From Bacteroidaceae bacterium (GTDB lineage Bacteria > Bacteroidota > Bacteroidia > Bacteroidales > Bacteroidaceae), in the NCBI GenBank assembly GCA_017645305.1, contig JAGCPD010000012.1, positions 62,001-126,000 on the forward strand: a stretch of DNA of 64,000 bases, written 5' to 3'. This document shows, piece by piece, positions 8,801 through 16,572 of this stretch (position 1 is the first letter of the stretch; the number at the start of each line of letters is the position of its first letter). The notes beneath the pieces were generated by a model. The model made no database searches, was not told the DNA's origin, and saw nothing but the letters and a program-made list of their open reading frames with translations. The translations under genes were made by a program, and so were the position numbers.

Positions 8801-9536
8801 AGACAACACGACAGAAAACCACGATCACGGACAGCCTACAGAAGTTGCAGACGCTGCTGTTGCTTCTGGCTTGCTCTGTGCAAAGTTGGGCTATGGATTC
8901 CGTCAGAATTTAGGCAGCGACACATATCCTAACTTCAATGTCGACCATGGCTTTGTTAACCAGATTACTTCAGCAGGATACAGTACTCAATATAATATAC
9001 ATTCTGATGTGGAAATACCTGAGGGCGTTGAGGCATTTGCCGGTGTTAAAAACGGAGATTGGCTTACGCTTGAACCCATCGAAGAGAAAATTAAAGCTGG
9101 AGAGCCTGTTGTCCTGAAACTGAAAGATGGAGTTGATCCAGGTTTCTTTAACTTCATGCCTACCACTGGTGCAGACGAGGCTGAACATAACGACCTCTTA
9201 GGTTCTAACGGAGAAGTTGAATTTGGTGAGACTACTTATGTTCTTGCTAACAAGAAGCATGGCGTGGGTTTCTATGTTACAGAAGATAATGGCAAGAAAG
9301 TTCCAGAAGGCAGGGCTTACCTTGAAATCACTGGTACTGGTGTAAAGGAGGCTTATCTCTTCAACTTCGATGAGAGCGAGACAGGCATTGATGCAATTGA
9401 CAATGGAGAATTGACAATTGATGGTGCTATATACAATCTTGCAGGCCAGCGTGTTGGTAATGGAAAATTGAAAATTGACAATGGACAATTAAAGCCTGGT
9501 ATCTACATTGTGAATGGTAAAAAGGTGTTATTCTAA
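5877..9536 (+). CDS. Secreted GLUG-repeat surface protein with a SusE/F-like N-terminal domain
   Basis: 1219 residues. A signal peptide (1-19) is followed by a SusE/SusF-like starch-binding domain at about 20-140 (EYYLVGG...GWNTGEWQ...FKIPSS...FRLAETGYYLITFNTSDKKIYAQKL). Three stretches of GLUG-type repeats follow, near 185-420, 480-670 and 790-1010. They are recognisable by FDGNGHTI/FDGQGHTV openers, GLF, VGGIAG and NCYNxGxI rungs, and probably form a beta-helix. An HSFGANNLCSACKA linker precedes the third block and has a close counterpart in the GH43-GLUG protein. The C-terminal tail IYNLAGQRV...KPGIYIVNGKKVLF fits type IX secretion, but its hinge is encoded by an intergenic-type repeat. 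The function is probably adhesion or glycan binding; no enzyme motif is seen. Confidence 0.85.
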   Translation: MKKLLFTLLLAVSSLTAWAEEEYYLVGGCTDSGWNTGEWQRSAVRAYTADGTNWAWAGYISAAGDNDDGRFKIPSSIGGWDGFWAPEQNTVITAEGVDLSTNSSGDNKFRLAETGYYLITFNTSDKKIYAQKLTEPSKDSDYFLISSVNDYYYFAAYIATDDTKNAKARLTADLSFEEKTFTPMASDKHKFKGEFDGNGHTIDYAVVNATSYGKIGLFTYLADGANIHDLIMGENCSFEGTVKVGGIAGYARDGGEVTLTNIINKANVTSTGGSSGNEGNTAGFIACATDNTIITATNCGNMGEVHGQDGQCAAFCGWSQDRTVDDVTTNTTFTNCWNSGTIYNTEGTAQLYRNSGKVTATNCYDASASTSRGQGTLVDASTVSSGILGIKLNLLKTSGGDWYQTVGTDNNPVPFSVSPHAVHTAISVTPADGWYEISQPWQLRWMAEAINEKNSTYRGANYKLTADIDYSEFTSQEAMIGKPSNVFAGTFDGQNHTVTVEFNNTTAEETGLFRRINSGTVRNLKVAGSITTNQKLAGGICSGIWERGTIENCESAVTITDSGSGDATHGGILAAVRGTNDAYTINIQNCLFSGTLDASGRTGSAGIVGWTSNSNTLKVKNCLVTGTLTIADNGDNGVIVRSTCDGENNYYTCSAGGNLNKDYVTEASAKKGTGELCYLLNGQVSGGTNWRQTIGTDAAPTPFNTSSVVYANGSFQCDGVTPTGDVTYANTENHSVADHSFGANNLCSACKAVGQEPGTSDGAYQIGSIGHLVWFASHVNAGNTTANGVLTANIAQGDAKYVPIGTEDNVYVGHFDGQGHTVDLALNNPDKNYQGLFGVITDGVFIEKVVVTGYVNGNNYVGGIAGGTKGSNSGQKTNIWYCGNEATITAAGANGAGIIGVNMAAAASVIVTNCYNKGNITGNRESGAISGWLGDGKSSARNCYNSGTVNDPAKGFCRNGGAYFTNCYFTTSSGTDNTTENHDHGQPTEVADAAVASGLLCAKLGYGFRQNLGSDTYPNFNVDHGFVNQITSAGYSTQYNIHSDVEIPEGVEAFAGVKNGDWLTLEPIEEKIKAGEPVVLKLKDGVDPGFFNFMPTTGADEAEHNDLLGSNGEVEFGETTYVLANKKHGVGFYVTEDNGKKVPEGRAYLEITGTGVKEAYLFNFDESETGIDAIDNGELTIDGAIYNLAGQRVGNGKLKIDNGQLKPGIYIVNGKKVLF
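9395..9491 (+). repeat. Intergenic-type repeat read in frame inside the tail of the GLUG protein
   Basis: Two blocks, 9395-9420 and 9459-9491, are built from AATTGACAATGGA and AAAATTGAAAATTGACA units. They encode the DNGELTID and NGKLKIDNGQL segments around the IYNLAGQRV strand. The same unit occurs after the S41 peptidase gene (36509-36526) and, on the other strand, at 9972-10001. Confidence 0.75.
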
Positions 9537-9555
9537 ACCATAGGAGGAAATTGTT

Positions 9556-9723
9556 ATGAAGAAATATATAAGTCCCGAAATGATTGCCGTTGAACTTCGT
9601 ATGGCAAAGATGGTGGCACAGAGTCTTAACCGTTATGATGATGATGCTGTGACAGAGGAAAGCGAAGTTTTGACCAGAGAGCAAACATGGCCGAAGAATA
9701 GTGTTTGGGATAATGAATGGTAA
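9556..9723 (+). CDS. 55-residue conserved-type small protein downstream of the GLUG protein
   Basis: The ATG is preceded by AGGAGG (9543-9548), one of the few strong Shine-Dalgarno sites in the window, and the frame ends in TAA at 9721-9723. The protein begins MKKYISPEMIAVELRMAKM, continues with an acidic middle (RYDDDAVTEESEV) and ends WPKNSVWDNEW. Short Bacteroidales proteins opening MKKxYxxPE(x)xVxEL and ending in Trp/Glu-rich residues occur often beside secreted-protein genes; their role is unknown to me. It begins 19 bases after the GLUG gene and is closed by a strong terminator, so the two are probably cotranscribed. There is no signal peptide or membrane segment. Confidence 0.75.
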   Translation: MKKYISPEMIAVELRMAKMVAQSLNRYDDDAVTEESEVLTREQTWPKNSVWDNEW

Positions 9724-9767
9724 TCCTTCTTGAGCACTGATAGAGGCTGCGATACTATTAAATATGT

Positions 9768-9808
9768 TCGGAGGCAGGGAATGGATTTCTCTGCCTCCGA
9801 TTGTTTTT
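9768..9808 (+). terminator. Terminator of the GLUG protein and small-protein operon
   Basis: TCGGAGGCAG (9768-9777) pairs perfectly with CTGCCTCCGA (9791-9800). The stem extends by three further pairs including one G-T, and a TTGTTTTTCTT tract follows. Confidence 0.9.
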
Positions 9809-9855
9809 CTTCAAAAACGATGGTGTTTCTGCTTTGAGCAGTAATTAGATGGTGT

Positions 9856-12800
9856 TTACTTAACCATCATTTTTTTTCCGTTAATAATATAGAGTCCCTT
9901 CTTCAATTGAGAAGGGAGAGTTGCGGAATGATATTTTATTTTGCGGCCGGAAAGGTCATAGACGGCGGTCTCATTGTCCATTGTCCATTCTCCATTCATT
10001 TGTAAGCCTGTGCAATTACCGTCTAAGGCAATATCGAAATGATGTGCTAACACGTTGTCGCCCGTAACAATAAGGCAGGCCTCGTAAGGGATCAATGCGG
10101 GACAAGTGGTTTTTTGTTCTGTATTCTCTCCGTCGTAACTGAGGAAAATATAACTGTCCTTTTCGCTGATGGAAAGTAGGGTAGTGACATCCGTTGTCGG
10201 TTCATAGATGCCGATGTGATATGCTTGCTGTGTACCGTCCTTGACGGTTACATTACCCGTGCGTGGCAATGCAGCTGCAAGGATGGGAGCATCAGGGCGA
10301 AACAGGTAGCCGTCATGGTCTGGCAGCAGCATATAGGGGGTATTTGCTGTTGTCTGGCTGACTGTGACAAAGTTCAGGACATCGTTGCTGAAATCGTGCA
10401 GGCGATAGACCGTACCAGAGAAGCAATCGGCATTTGCAGCGACGGGTAGCACAAAGAAGACCGGCCTGCCTGCTTGAACCTGAAGGTCATAGTTTGCTGT
10501 TGCTGCCAGGATGCTTGTAGTACCTGTCGGCAACTTGGGCTCAATACCGTGACAAAGCATAAGGTCATATGTTGAGGCGCGGCCGTTGGCAGTTAGGTTG
10601 TAGTAGGGAAGCGTTATGCCAGGCTTCACACGGGCAGCACCTGGGGTGGGCATAGCATCGGTATTAAGTTGCTGACCGAAGGCAGCGCCAAGCAAGGTAC
10701 ACAGTTTTCCGTTACGCACTTGTCGTCCGGTAACAGATGAGACCTCCTTAGAACAGCCATTGGTTACATCATAGGTGTCTGTGGTATCAAGATAATAGCA
10801 ATTATGGAACCAGCAGCCATTGTTGCGACCAAAATCGTGACACACGGCATCGCCAATGGTAACGGTGCCAGCGTTGTAGCAGTTGCTCACATGGCTCCAT
10901 CCGCCACCCAACCAGCCGCTAATGGCTCCACATTCTCTGTCGCCGTGAATCGTGCCTGTGTTGTAACAGTTTCGTATGATAACAGTAGCCATTCCTTGCA
11001 TGTTGCAACCAAAGATTCCCGCTGCATTGATGCCGGTTGCATTTACCGACGCCTCGTTGCCGCAGCGTTCGATGAGCAGTTCCTGACGATTCTCCTTGCC
11101 ACCGTTGCTGCCAGCTACCAGTCCGCTGCAGTAATTACCGCCTCTCACGGAGCATGAATTGTCTATAATGAGGTCGTGAATATGAACGCCATCGGTGACA
11201 ATGCCAAAGAAACCCTGATAGTCTTCCGTTCCCTGTAGAGACATATCCATAATCCGGTGGCCTCCGCCGTCGAACTCTCCCTCATAGGGATGTTCAGCGG
11301 TGCCGATGGGAATCCAAGCCTTTCCTGCAAGACTGATGTCTGCCGTCAACACAGCACTGGCTGTTACCGCACCGGCATTAGCGGCTTCGGCAAAAGCCAT
11401 CAGTTGGGCTGCTGTTTGGATACTATATGCCTGCTGGCAGATGGAGCACATACCGTTTGTGCCGAAAGTGTGCGACTGTGTGACAGGTGCATTGCCCTCT
11501 ACATTATTATATATATATAGGTTTGTTGCTTCACCATTGCACTTCTGCTGGGAATGCCGATATACTCGGTCACCCTCGTCCCAGGGAATGGGATGTGTAT
11601 CCTTGCCTATAGCCTGCGTCCATGTGACAGAACCAGAACTATTACCCGCCAACATGTATGCCAGTTCGCCAGACTTTACTTGGCTGGCTATGACGCTTGT
11701 GCCGCCGCAATTAGATGTACCTGTGGTACTGAGCCAATAGCAGTTGCTGAAACTGCATCCGTTGTGACGCGCAAAGTCGCTAACGGCACCAGCGTGTGTC
11801 TTTACCTGCCCTGTATTGTAAGTATTGCGTACGTTACTCCAACCACCACCCAACCATCCGCTGATAGCACCCACATCCGAACCGCCTTCAATGGTACCGC
11901 TATTGTAGCAGTCGCGTATAATGATGGACGCTGCACCGTTGGTGTTTGTGCCGAAAATGCCCGCAGCATTCTCGTTGGTGGTATAGACCGATGCTTCGTT
12001 GCCGCAGCAGGTAATATAGACTTTCTTCACATTGTCAGAGCCGCCTATACTGCCACCAGCCAGACCTGCAGCACGTGATGCAGCACGTATGCTGCACGAA
12101 CTGTCGATGATAAGATGGTGAATACAGGCACCGTCTGTTACGGCACCGAAGAAACCCTGATAGGTTTTGCTGTTCGAGAGTTTCATGTTCAGAATACGAT
12201 GGCCAGCCCCGTCGAAGGTTCCCTCGTATGGTTTTGTTGTCGTTCCGATGGGAGTCCAGGTACGGCTTTTCAGGTTGATGTCGTTTGCCAGGACTGCGCA
12301 GGCATCTGTTGCACCGCCGTTGACTGCTTTGGCAAAGGCCAGGGCATGTGTTGCCGTTTCAATGATATAAGGGTCGGAGGGCGTACCGGTGCCGCTCATT
12401 ATGTCTTCCGGTTCCTCTGGTGTCTGCAATTGCTGCATCAGCGTATGAAGTGCTACCAGACAGTTGTAGCGTTCGTCGTCAGTATTGGCCGTCTCCATGT
12501 CGTGAAGGGCTTGCAGAATCAGTAGCTGATGTTCCAGGGATGAACTCTTGCTTGCAATTTGTCTTGCCATCTCCTTATATTTCGGCATGACGGCGTGGAG
12601 AGCCGTGCTGCTTTTCTCGCGGTAGATGACCTCAATATTGCCAAGGTAAGCTTTCTCGTCAGAATTTAACTTCCCATCTGAACAGAAACCGATGGTAAGC
12701 TTGCCGCCGACCACCAGTCCGTAGGCGTGCTGTTCGTGCTGTCCCTGTAGGAAGCGGCTACTGGCATCGCTTGCATCAGAGAGCGAAGAATCCTGTCCTA

Positions 12801-14043
12801 TCGGTGTAAATACGTCACCGACCTTTGCGCAGATATGGCTGCCGCTTTGTGTGCCATTGTAGCGAAGTTCGTATAATCCATCGCGCATCTTTTCTACTGT
12901 TTGTGTCATGGAGAACGTACCTGCGCCACTGATAGTTGTTGTCGGCATGTGCACCGAGCCTTGTCCGCTCTGCACAGAAGTCCCCTCGGCTTTTAAATCC
13001 CAAAAACGGCAAGCGCTTTTACTCAAGTCGAGATTAAGAAAACGGTATGAAACTTTAGCCCCGTCTCCACTATGGAAAACGGGAGCCTGTTGTGGCGAAG
13101 TGCTTGGCGTACCGCCCTCTATCATAGGCCAGCCATCCTCCCAGACGATTCGGTCGAGCATGAGCATGCGTTCCGATTCGTTTTGCGTCATGTCGTAAGC
13201 ATGATAGAGAATCCAGTCCTGGCCTTCATCGTCCGTTATTATTTCACTATTATGACCAGGCCCGACGAAACGATTGTTACGGCTGATTAATACGTCGTAG
13301 GCATTCTTGAGCATCTTCTTTGACCAGAGTGTTCCATTATTGGAACGTGCTTCGTATTCACCCATGAGCGAAGTGCTGCGCCCCACCACAGTCTTATAGG
13401 TAGAGTTCGCACCTTCGCAGCATGAACCTACACTTGCCAGCAGGTAGTAGTAACCGCCGTGACGGTGTAGCATGGCACCTTCAAACCCTGTGCCCGCAAT
13501 CTGCTTCTTTGTGTTCCAACGAACGGTAAAGCCATCATCTTCGAGTTCTGCAATGTAAATACCGTTGAAACTTCCCCATACCAGATACTTACGGTCACCT
13601 TCCTCGATGTAGCAAGGGTCGATGCAGTTCTTGACACCACTCTCTGCCGTTGCGAACATCTTACCCATGTCGCGGTAGGGTCCTTCGACGGTTTGTGCCG
13701 TAGCAGCACCGATGCCCGTAATGGTTTCATCGCCCCACTTGGCAAGAGCATAATGCATGATGTAGCCCTTCCCGACTCGTGAAATGTCTGTCGCCCATAC
13801 CACATAACCTTCGTTCCAGCAGGGATAGTCCATGAATGCGCTGCCGCAACTAATCCAGTGCGTGAGGTCGGAAGAACGATACATGCCGCCACCCGTTGCT
13901 ACGCAATACCAGGCACCGTCTGTACCACGCTGCACAGTAGGGTCTGCTACATCAAGGGTGATGACGGGGTTAGTGTAGGTGTCTGCCAGTGTTGTAAGGC
14001 TTGCGGTAAGGACCAACAATGCGGTGGCAAGGACTCTGATCAT
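9856..14043 (-). CDS. Secreted GH43 glycosidase fused to two GLUG-repeat blocks
   Basis: 1395 residues. The signal peptide is 1-20. The five-bladed GH43 domain covers about 21-310, with the three expected acids: Asp34 in VADPTV (base), Asp142 in CIDPCYI (pKa modulator) and Glu188 in GFEGAML (acid). GH43 enzymes hydrolyse arabinan or xylan side chains; the exact substrate cannot be read here. A jelly-roll-like region and a helical linker lead to GLUG blocks at about 540-790 and 850-1090, joined by an HTFGTNGMCSICQQ linker. Both blocks are clear relatives of the third block of the 5877-9536 protein. The tail VYDLSGRKI...KKGLYIINGKKMMVK suggests type IX export. The gene starts 24 bases after aspC and is probably the last gene of that operon. 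Confidence 0.88.
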   Translation of the reverse strand: MIRVLATALLVLTASLTTLADTYTNPVITLDVADPTVQRGTDGAWYCVATGGGMYRSSDLTHWISCGSAFMDYPCWNEGYVVWATDISRVGKGYIMHYALAKWGDETITGIGAATAQTVEGPYRDMGKMFATAESGVKNCIDPCYIEEGDRKYLVWGSFNGIYIAELEDDGFTVRWNTKKQIAGTGFEGAMLHRHGGYYYLLASVGSCCEGANSTYKTVVGRSTSLMGEYEARSNNGTLWSKKMLKNAYDVLISRNNRFVGPGHNSEIITDDEGQDWILYHAYDMTQNESERMLMLDRIVWEDGWPMIEGGTPSTSPQQAPVFHSGDGAKVSYRFLNLDLSKSACRFWDLKAEGTSVQSGQGSVHMPTTTISGAGTFSMTQTVEKMRDGLYELRYNGTQSGSHICAKVGDVFTPIGQDSSLSDASDASSRFLQGQHEQHAYGLVVGGKLTIGFCSDGKLNSDEKAYLGNIEVIYREKSSTALHAVMPKYKEMARQIASKSSSLEHQLLILQALHDMETANTDDERYNCLVALHTLMQQLQTPEEPEDIMSGTGTPSDPYIIETATHALAFAKAVNGGATDACAVLANDINLKSRTWTPIGTTTKPYEGTFDGAGHRILNMKLSNSKTYQGFFGAVTDGACIHHLIIDSSCSIRAASRAAGLAGGSIGGSDNVKKVYITCCGNEASVYTTNENAAGIFGTNTNGAASIIIRDCYNSGTIEGGSDVGAISGWLGGGWSNVRNTYNTGQVKTHAGAVSDFARHNGCSFSNCYWLSTTGTSNCGGTSVIASQVKSGELAYMLAGNSSGSVTWTQAIGKDTHPIPWDEGDRVYRHSQQKCNGEATNLYIYNNVEGNAPVTQSHTFGTNGMCSICQQAYSIQTAAQLMAFAEAANAGAVTASAVLTADISLAGKAWIPIGTAEHPYEGEFDGGGHRIMDMSLQGTEDYQGFFGIVTDGVHIHDLIIDNSCSVRGGNYCSGLVAGSNGGKENRQELLIERCGNEASVNATGINAAGIFGCNMQGMATVIIRNCYNTGTIHGDRECGAISGWLGGGWSHVSNCYNAGTVTIGDAVCHDFGRNNGCWFHNCYYLDTTDTYDVTNGCSKEVSSVTGRQVRNGKLCTLLGAAFGQQLNTDAMPTPGAARVKPGITLPYYNLTANGRASTYDLMLCHGIEPKLPTGTTSILAATANYDLQVQAGRPVFFVLPVAANADCFSGTVYRLHDFSNDVLNFVTVSQTTANTPYMLLPDHDGYLFRPDAPILAAALPRTGNVTVKDGTQQAYHIGIYEPTTDVTTLLSISEKDSYIFLSYDGENTEQKTTCPALIPYEACLIVTGDNVLAHHFDIALDGNCTGLQMNGEWTMDNETAVYDLSGRKIKYHSATLPSQLKKGLYIINGKKMMVK
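9972..10001 (-). repeat. Intergenic-type repeat read in frame before the tail of the GH43-GLUG protein
   Basis: The plus strand shows CATTGTCCATTGTCCATTC and a related unit. On the coding strand this gives the NGEWTMDNE segment just before VYDLSGRKI. It is the same family as at 9395-9491. Confidence 0.7.
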
Positions 14044-14067
14044 GCGATTCCTTGGAATATCCTGAAT

Positions 14068-15261
14068 TTATTGCAGTCGTGCCAGCGTTTCCTTGATTCG
14101 CTTCATTGCTTCTACGATGTTTTCATCGCTTGTAGCGTAGCTCATACGGAAACACTCGGGACTGCCGAAGGCATCACCGCCAACGGTAGCCACATGACCC
14201 ACCTCCAACAGATACATAGCCAGGTCTGTGCTGGTATTAATTACACGGTCACCATCCTTCTTGCCGAAGAAACTGCTGCACTTGGGGAACAGATAAAAAG
14301 CTCCCTGTGGGTCGTTGACTTCCAGACCGGGAATCTCCTTTGCCAGCTTCACAATCAGGTTCTTTCTGCGCTCGAATGCCTGACGCATGTCCTCGACGCA
14401 TTGCTGAGGACCGGCAAAGGCAGCTTCGGCTGCTTTCTGGCTGACGGAGCACGGACCGCTGGTATATTGGCCCTGCAACTTGTTGCAACCCTTTACAATC
14501 CATTCAGGAGCAGCAATGAAACCGATGCGCCAGCCCGTCATAGCGTATGCCTTGCTGACACCATTGATGAGAACAACACGCTCTTTGATGTCAGGGAACT
14601 GTGCCATTGAAGCGTGCTCACCTACATAGTTGATGTGTTCGTAAATCTCGTCGGCAATGACGATGACCTGAGGATACTTCAGCAGCACGTTCTTGAGCGC
14701 TTCCAACTCAGCTTTGCTATAGACTGATCCTGTGGGGTTACTGGGGGAGCAAAGAATAAGGGCACGGGTCTTGGGTGTAATGGCTGCCTCGAGCTGCTCG
14801 GGTGTAATCTTGAAGTCCTGCTCGATGGTTGCCTCGACAAAGACGGGTGTTCCTTCTGCCAGCAATACCATCTGTGGATAACTTACCCAGTATGGAGCTG
14901 GAATGATAACCTCGTCGCCTGCATTCACCAATGCCATGATGGTATTGCAGACACTCTGCTTTGCACCATTACTACAGAGAATCTGACTGGGAGCATACTC
15001 CAGCCCGTTCTCGTTCTTAAGTTTAGCGACGATGGCCTTCTTCAGTTCAGGATAGCCTGGCACGGGACTGTAACGGCTATAGTTGTCCTCTACAGCCTTA
15101 ATGGCGGCTACCTTAATGTGGTCGGGGGTGTTGAAGTCGGGTTCACCCACGCTCATGTTAATTACATCAACGCCTTGAGCCTTCAGCTCGCTGCTGCGCT
15201 GACTCATGGCCAGAGTGGCACTGGGTGCCAGACGGTTTAGTCGGTCGGATAAAGAGTTCAT
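14068..15261 (-). CDS. aspC: Pyridoxal-phosphate aspartate aminotransferase (class I)
   Basis: 397 residues, the usual length for the family. The PLP lysine is Lys237 in NGVSKAYAMTGWRIG, the conserved NPTG loop is at 175-178 and the DEIY motif (Asp204) contacts the pyridine nitrogen. It catalyses transfer of the amino group between aspartate and 2-oxoglutarate in the cytoplasm; sequences of this bacterial Ib type can also accept prephenate or aromatic substrates. It lies 73 bases downstream of ribBA and 24 bases upstream of the GH43-GLUG gene on the same strand. Confidence 0.92.
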   Translation of the reverse strand: MNSLSDRLNRLAPSATLAMSQRSSELKAQGVDVINMSVGEPDFNTPDHIKVAAIKAVEDNYSRYSPVPGYPELKKAIVAKLKNENGLEYAPSQILCSNGAKQSVCNTIMALVNAGDEVIIPAPYWVSYPQMVLLAEGTPVFVEATIEQDFKITPEQLEAAITPKTRALILCSPSNPTGSVYSKAELEALKNVLLKYPQVIVIADEIYEHINYVGEHASMAQFPDIKERVVLINGVSKAYAMTGWRIGFIAAPEWIVKGCNKLQGQYTSGPCSVSQKAAEAAFAGPQQCVEDMRQAFERRKNLIVKLAKEIPGLEVNDPQGAFYLFPKCSSFFGKKDGDRVINTSTDLAMYLLEVGHVATVGGDAFGSPECFRMSYATSDENIVEAMKRIKETLARLQ

Positions 15262-15301
15262 ATTATTTTGCTTTTTTGTTATTACGTTATATAGATATCA
15301 A

Positions 15302-15336
15302 TTTTTCACTTTTCATTCCTTCACTTTTCATTCCTT
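15302..15336. repeat. Interspersed repeat with TTTTCATTCCTTCACTTTTC units
   Basis: Two adjacent copies of a CACTTTTCATTCCTT unit start immediately after the ribBA stop codon. Related TTTCAC/TTCATT units occur at 25692-25730 and 31750-31779. Confidence 0.7.
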
Positions 15337-16540
15337 AAAGCTTGTGTCCCATCCTGATTCTCTTAGTTTCAAGATAGCGGCGGTTGTATGGGTTTGGCTC
15401 AATTACGATGGGGATGTTCTCTACTATCTCCAATCCGTAGCTTTCCAGTCCCACGCGTTTAACCGGGTTGTTGGTGATAAGCTTGATTTTTCTAACGCCC
15501 ATCTCCTGAAGAATCTGTGCTCCTACGCCGTATTCGCGTTCGTCGGGTTGGAAGCCCAGATGTATGTTGGCATCAACGGTGTCATCACCCTGTTCTTGCA
15601 GTTTATAGGCTGCAATCTTGTTCATCAGACCTATGCCACGGCCTTCCTGATTCAGATAGACTACCATTCCCTTGCCTTCTTTCTCTATCATCTGCATGGC
15701 ACGGTGTAACTGTTCTCCACAGTCGCAACGGCAGCTTCCGAAGATATCACCGGTGGCGCAACTGCTGTGCATTCGTACCAGAACGGGTTCGTTGGAAGTC
15801 CACTCTCCCTTGTAAAGAACAACGTGTTCCAATCCGTTGCTTTTCTGGCGGAAGGGAATAATATGGAAATTCCCGTATGCTGTGGGGAGTTCTGCTTCAA
15901 CACCTTTCTCGACAAGGGATTCCTGCCTAAGACGGTAGGCTATCAGGTCGCGGATAGAGATAATCTTAAGGTTGTGTTCCTTTGCCACTTCCTGCAGCTG
16001 GGGCATACGTGCCATGGTACCATCCTCGTTAAGAATTTCTATCAAAGCTGCTGCAGGCTGAAGGCCGGAAAGACGTGCCAAATCAACGGCGGCTTCTGTA
16101 TGTCCTGCCCTACGTAGTACACCTTTATCCTGAGCATAGAGAGGATTGATATGTCCGGGACGGCCAAAATCTGAAGGTTTGCGTGAAGGGTCTGCCAATG
16201 CACGGATAGTGGCGGCACGGTCATGTGTACTGACACCCGTAGTGCAGCCTTCCAGCAAATCTACGGTAACGGTGAATGGTGTTCCCAGCATACTGGTATT
16301 GTCCTGTACCTGATGATCCAGTTCCAACTCCTTGGCACGGCTGATGGTAATGGGGGCACAAAGAACACCGCGTCCGTTGCGAAGCATAAAGTTAACCTTC
16401 TCGGCTGTTATCATTTCCGCAGCAGTAATAAAGTCGCCTTCGTTCTCGCGGTCTTCATCATCTACCACTATTACGAACTTACCTTGGCGGAAGTCCTCCA
16501 AAGCCTCTTCTATGGTGCTTAGTTTAAATTCACAATTCAT
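15335..16540 (-). CDS. ribBA: Bifunctional 3,4-dihydroxy-2-butanone-4-phosphate synthase / GTP cyclohydrolase II
   Basis: 401 residues from the ATG at 16540; the open frame continues upstream into the preceding permease gene, but the protein family begins here. The N-terminal half has the [11 protein letters not shown] motif (27-37) of the ribulose-5-phosphate enzyme. The C-terminal half has the zinc site [18 protein letters not shown] and NQEGRGIGL of GTP cyclohydrolase II. Together they make both precursors of riboflavin. No FMN riboswitch was seen upstream. The gene lies 32 bases after the LptF/G-type permease. Confidence 0.95.
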   Translation of the reverse strand: MNCEFKLSTIEEALEDFRQGKFVIVVDDEDRENEGDFITAAEMITAEKVNFMLRNGRGVLCAPITISRAKELELDHQVQDNTSMLGTPFTVTVDLLEGCTTGVSTHDRAATIRALADPSRKPSDFGRPGHINPLYAQDKGVLRRAGHTEAAVDLARLSGLQPAAALIEILNEDGTMARMPQLQEVAKEHNLKIISIRDLIAYRLRQESLVEKGVEAELPTAYGNFHIIPFRQKSNGLEHVVLYKGEWTSNEPVLVRMHSSCATGDIFGSCRCDCGEQLHRAMQMIEKEGKGMVVYLNQEGRGIGLMNKIAAYKLQEQGDDTVDANIHLGFQPDEREYGVGAQILQEMGVRKIKLITNNPVKRVGLESYGLEIVENIPIVIEPNPYNRRYLETKRIRMGHKL

Positions 16541-16572
16541 GTTTTTATAAGTCCTACCTGTTTTTATAAGTC

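Noticed and set aside
9856..14043. Several plus-strand frames over 100 codons inside the GH43-GLUG gene
   Set aside because: They are Cys/Ala/Val-rich mirror images of the GLUG repeats without start contexts or recognisable domains.
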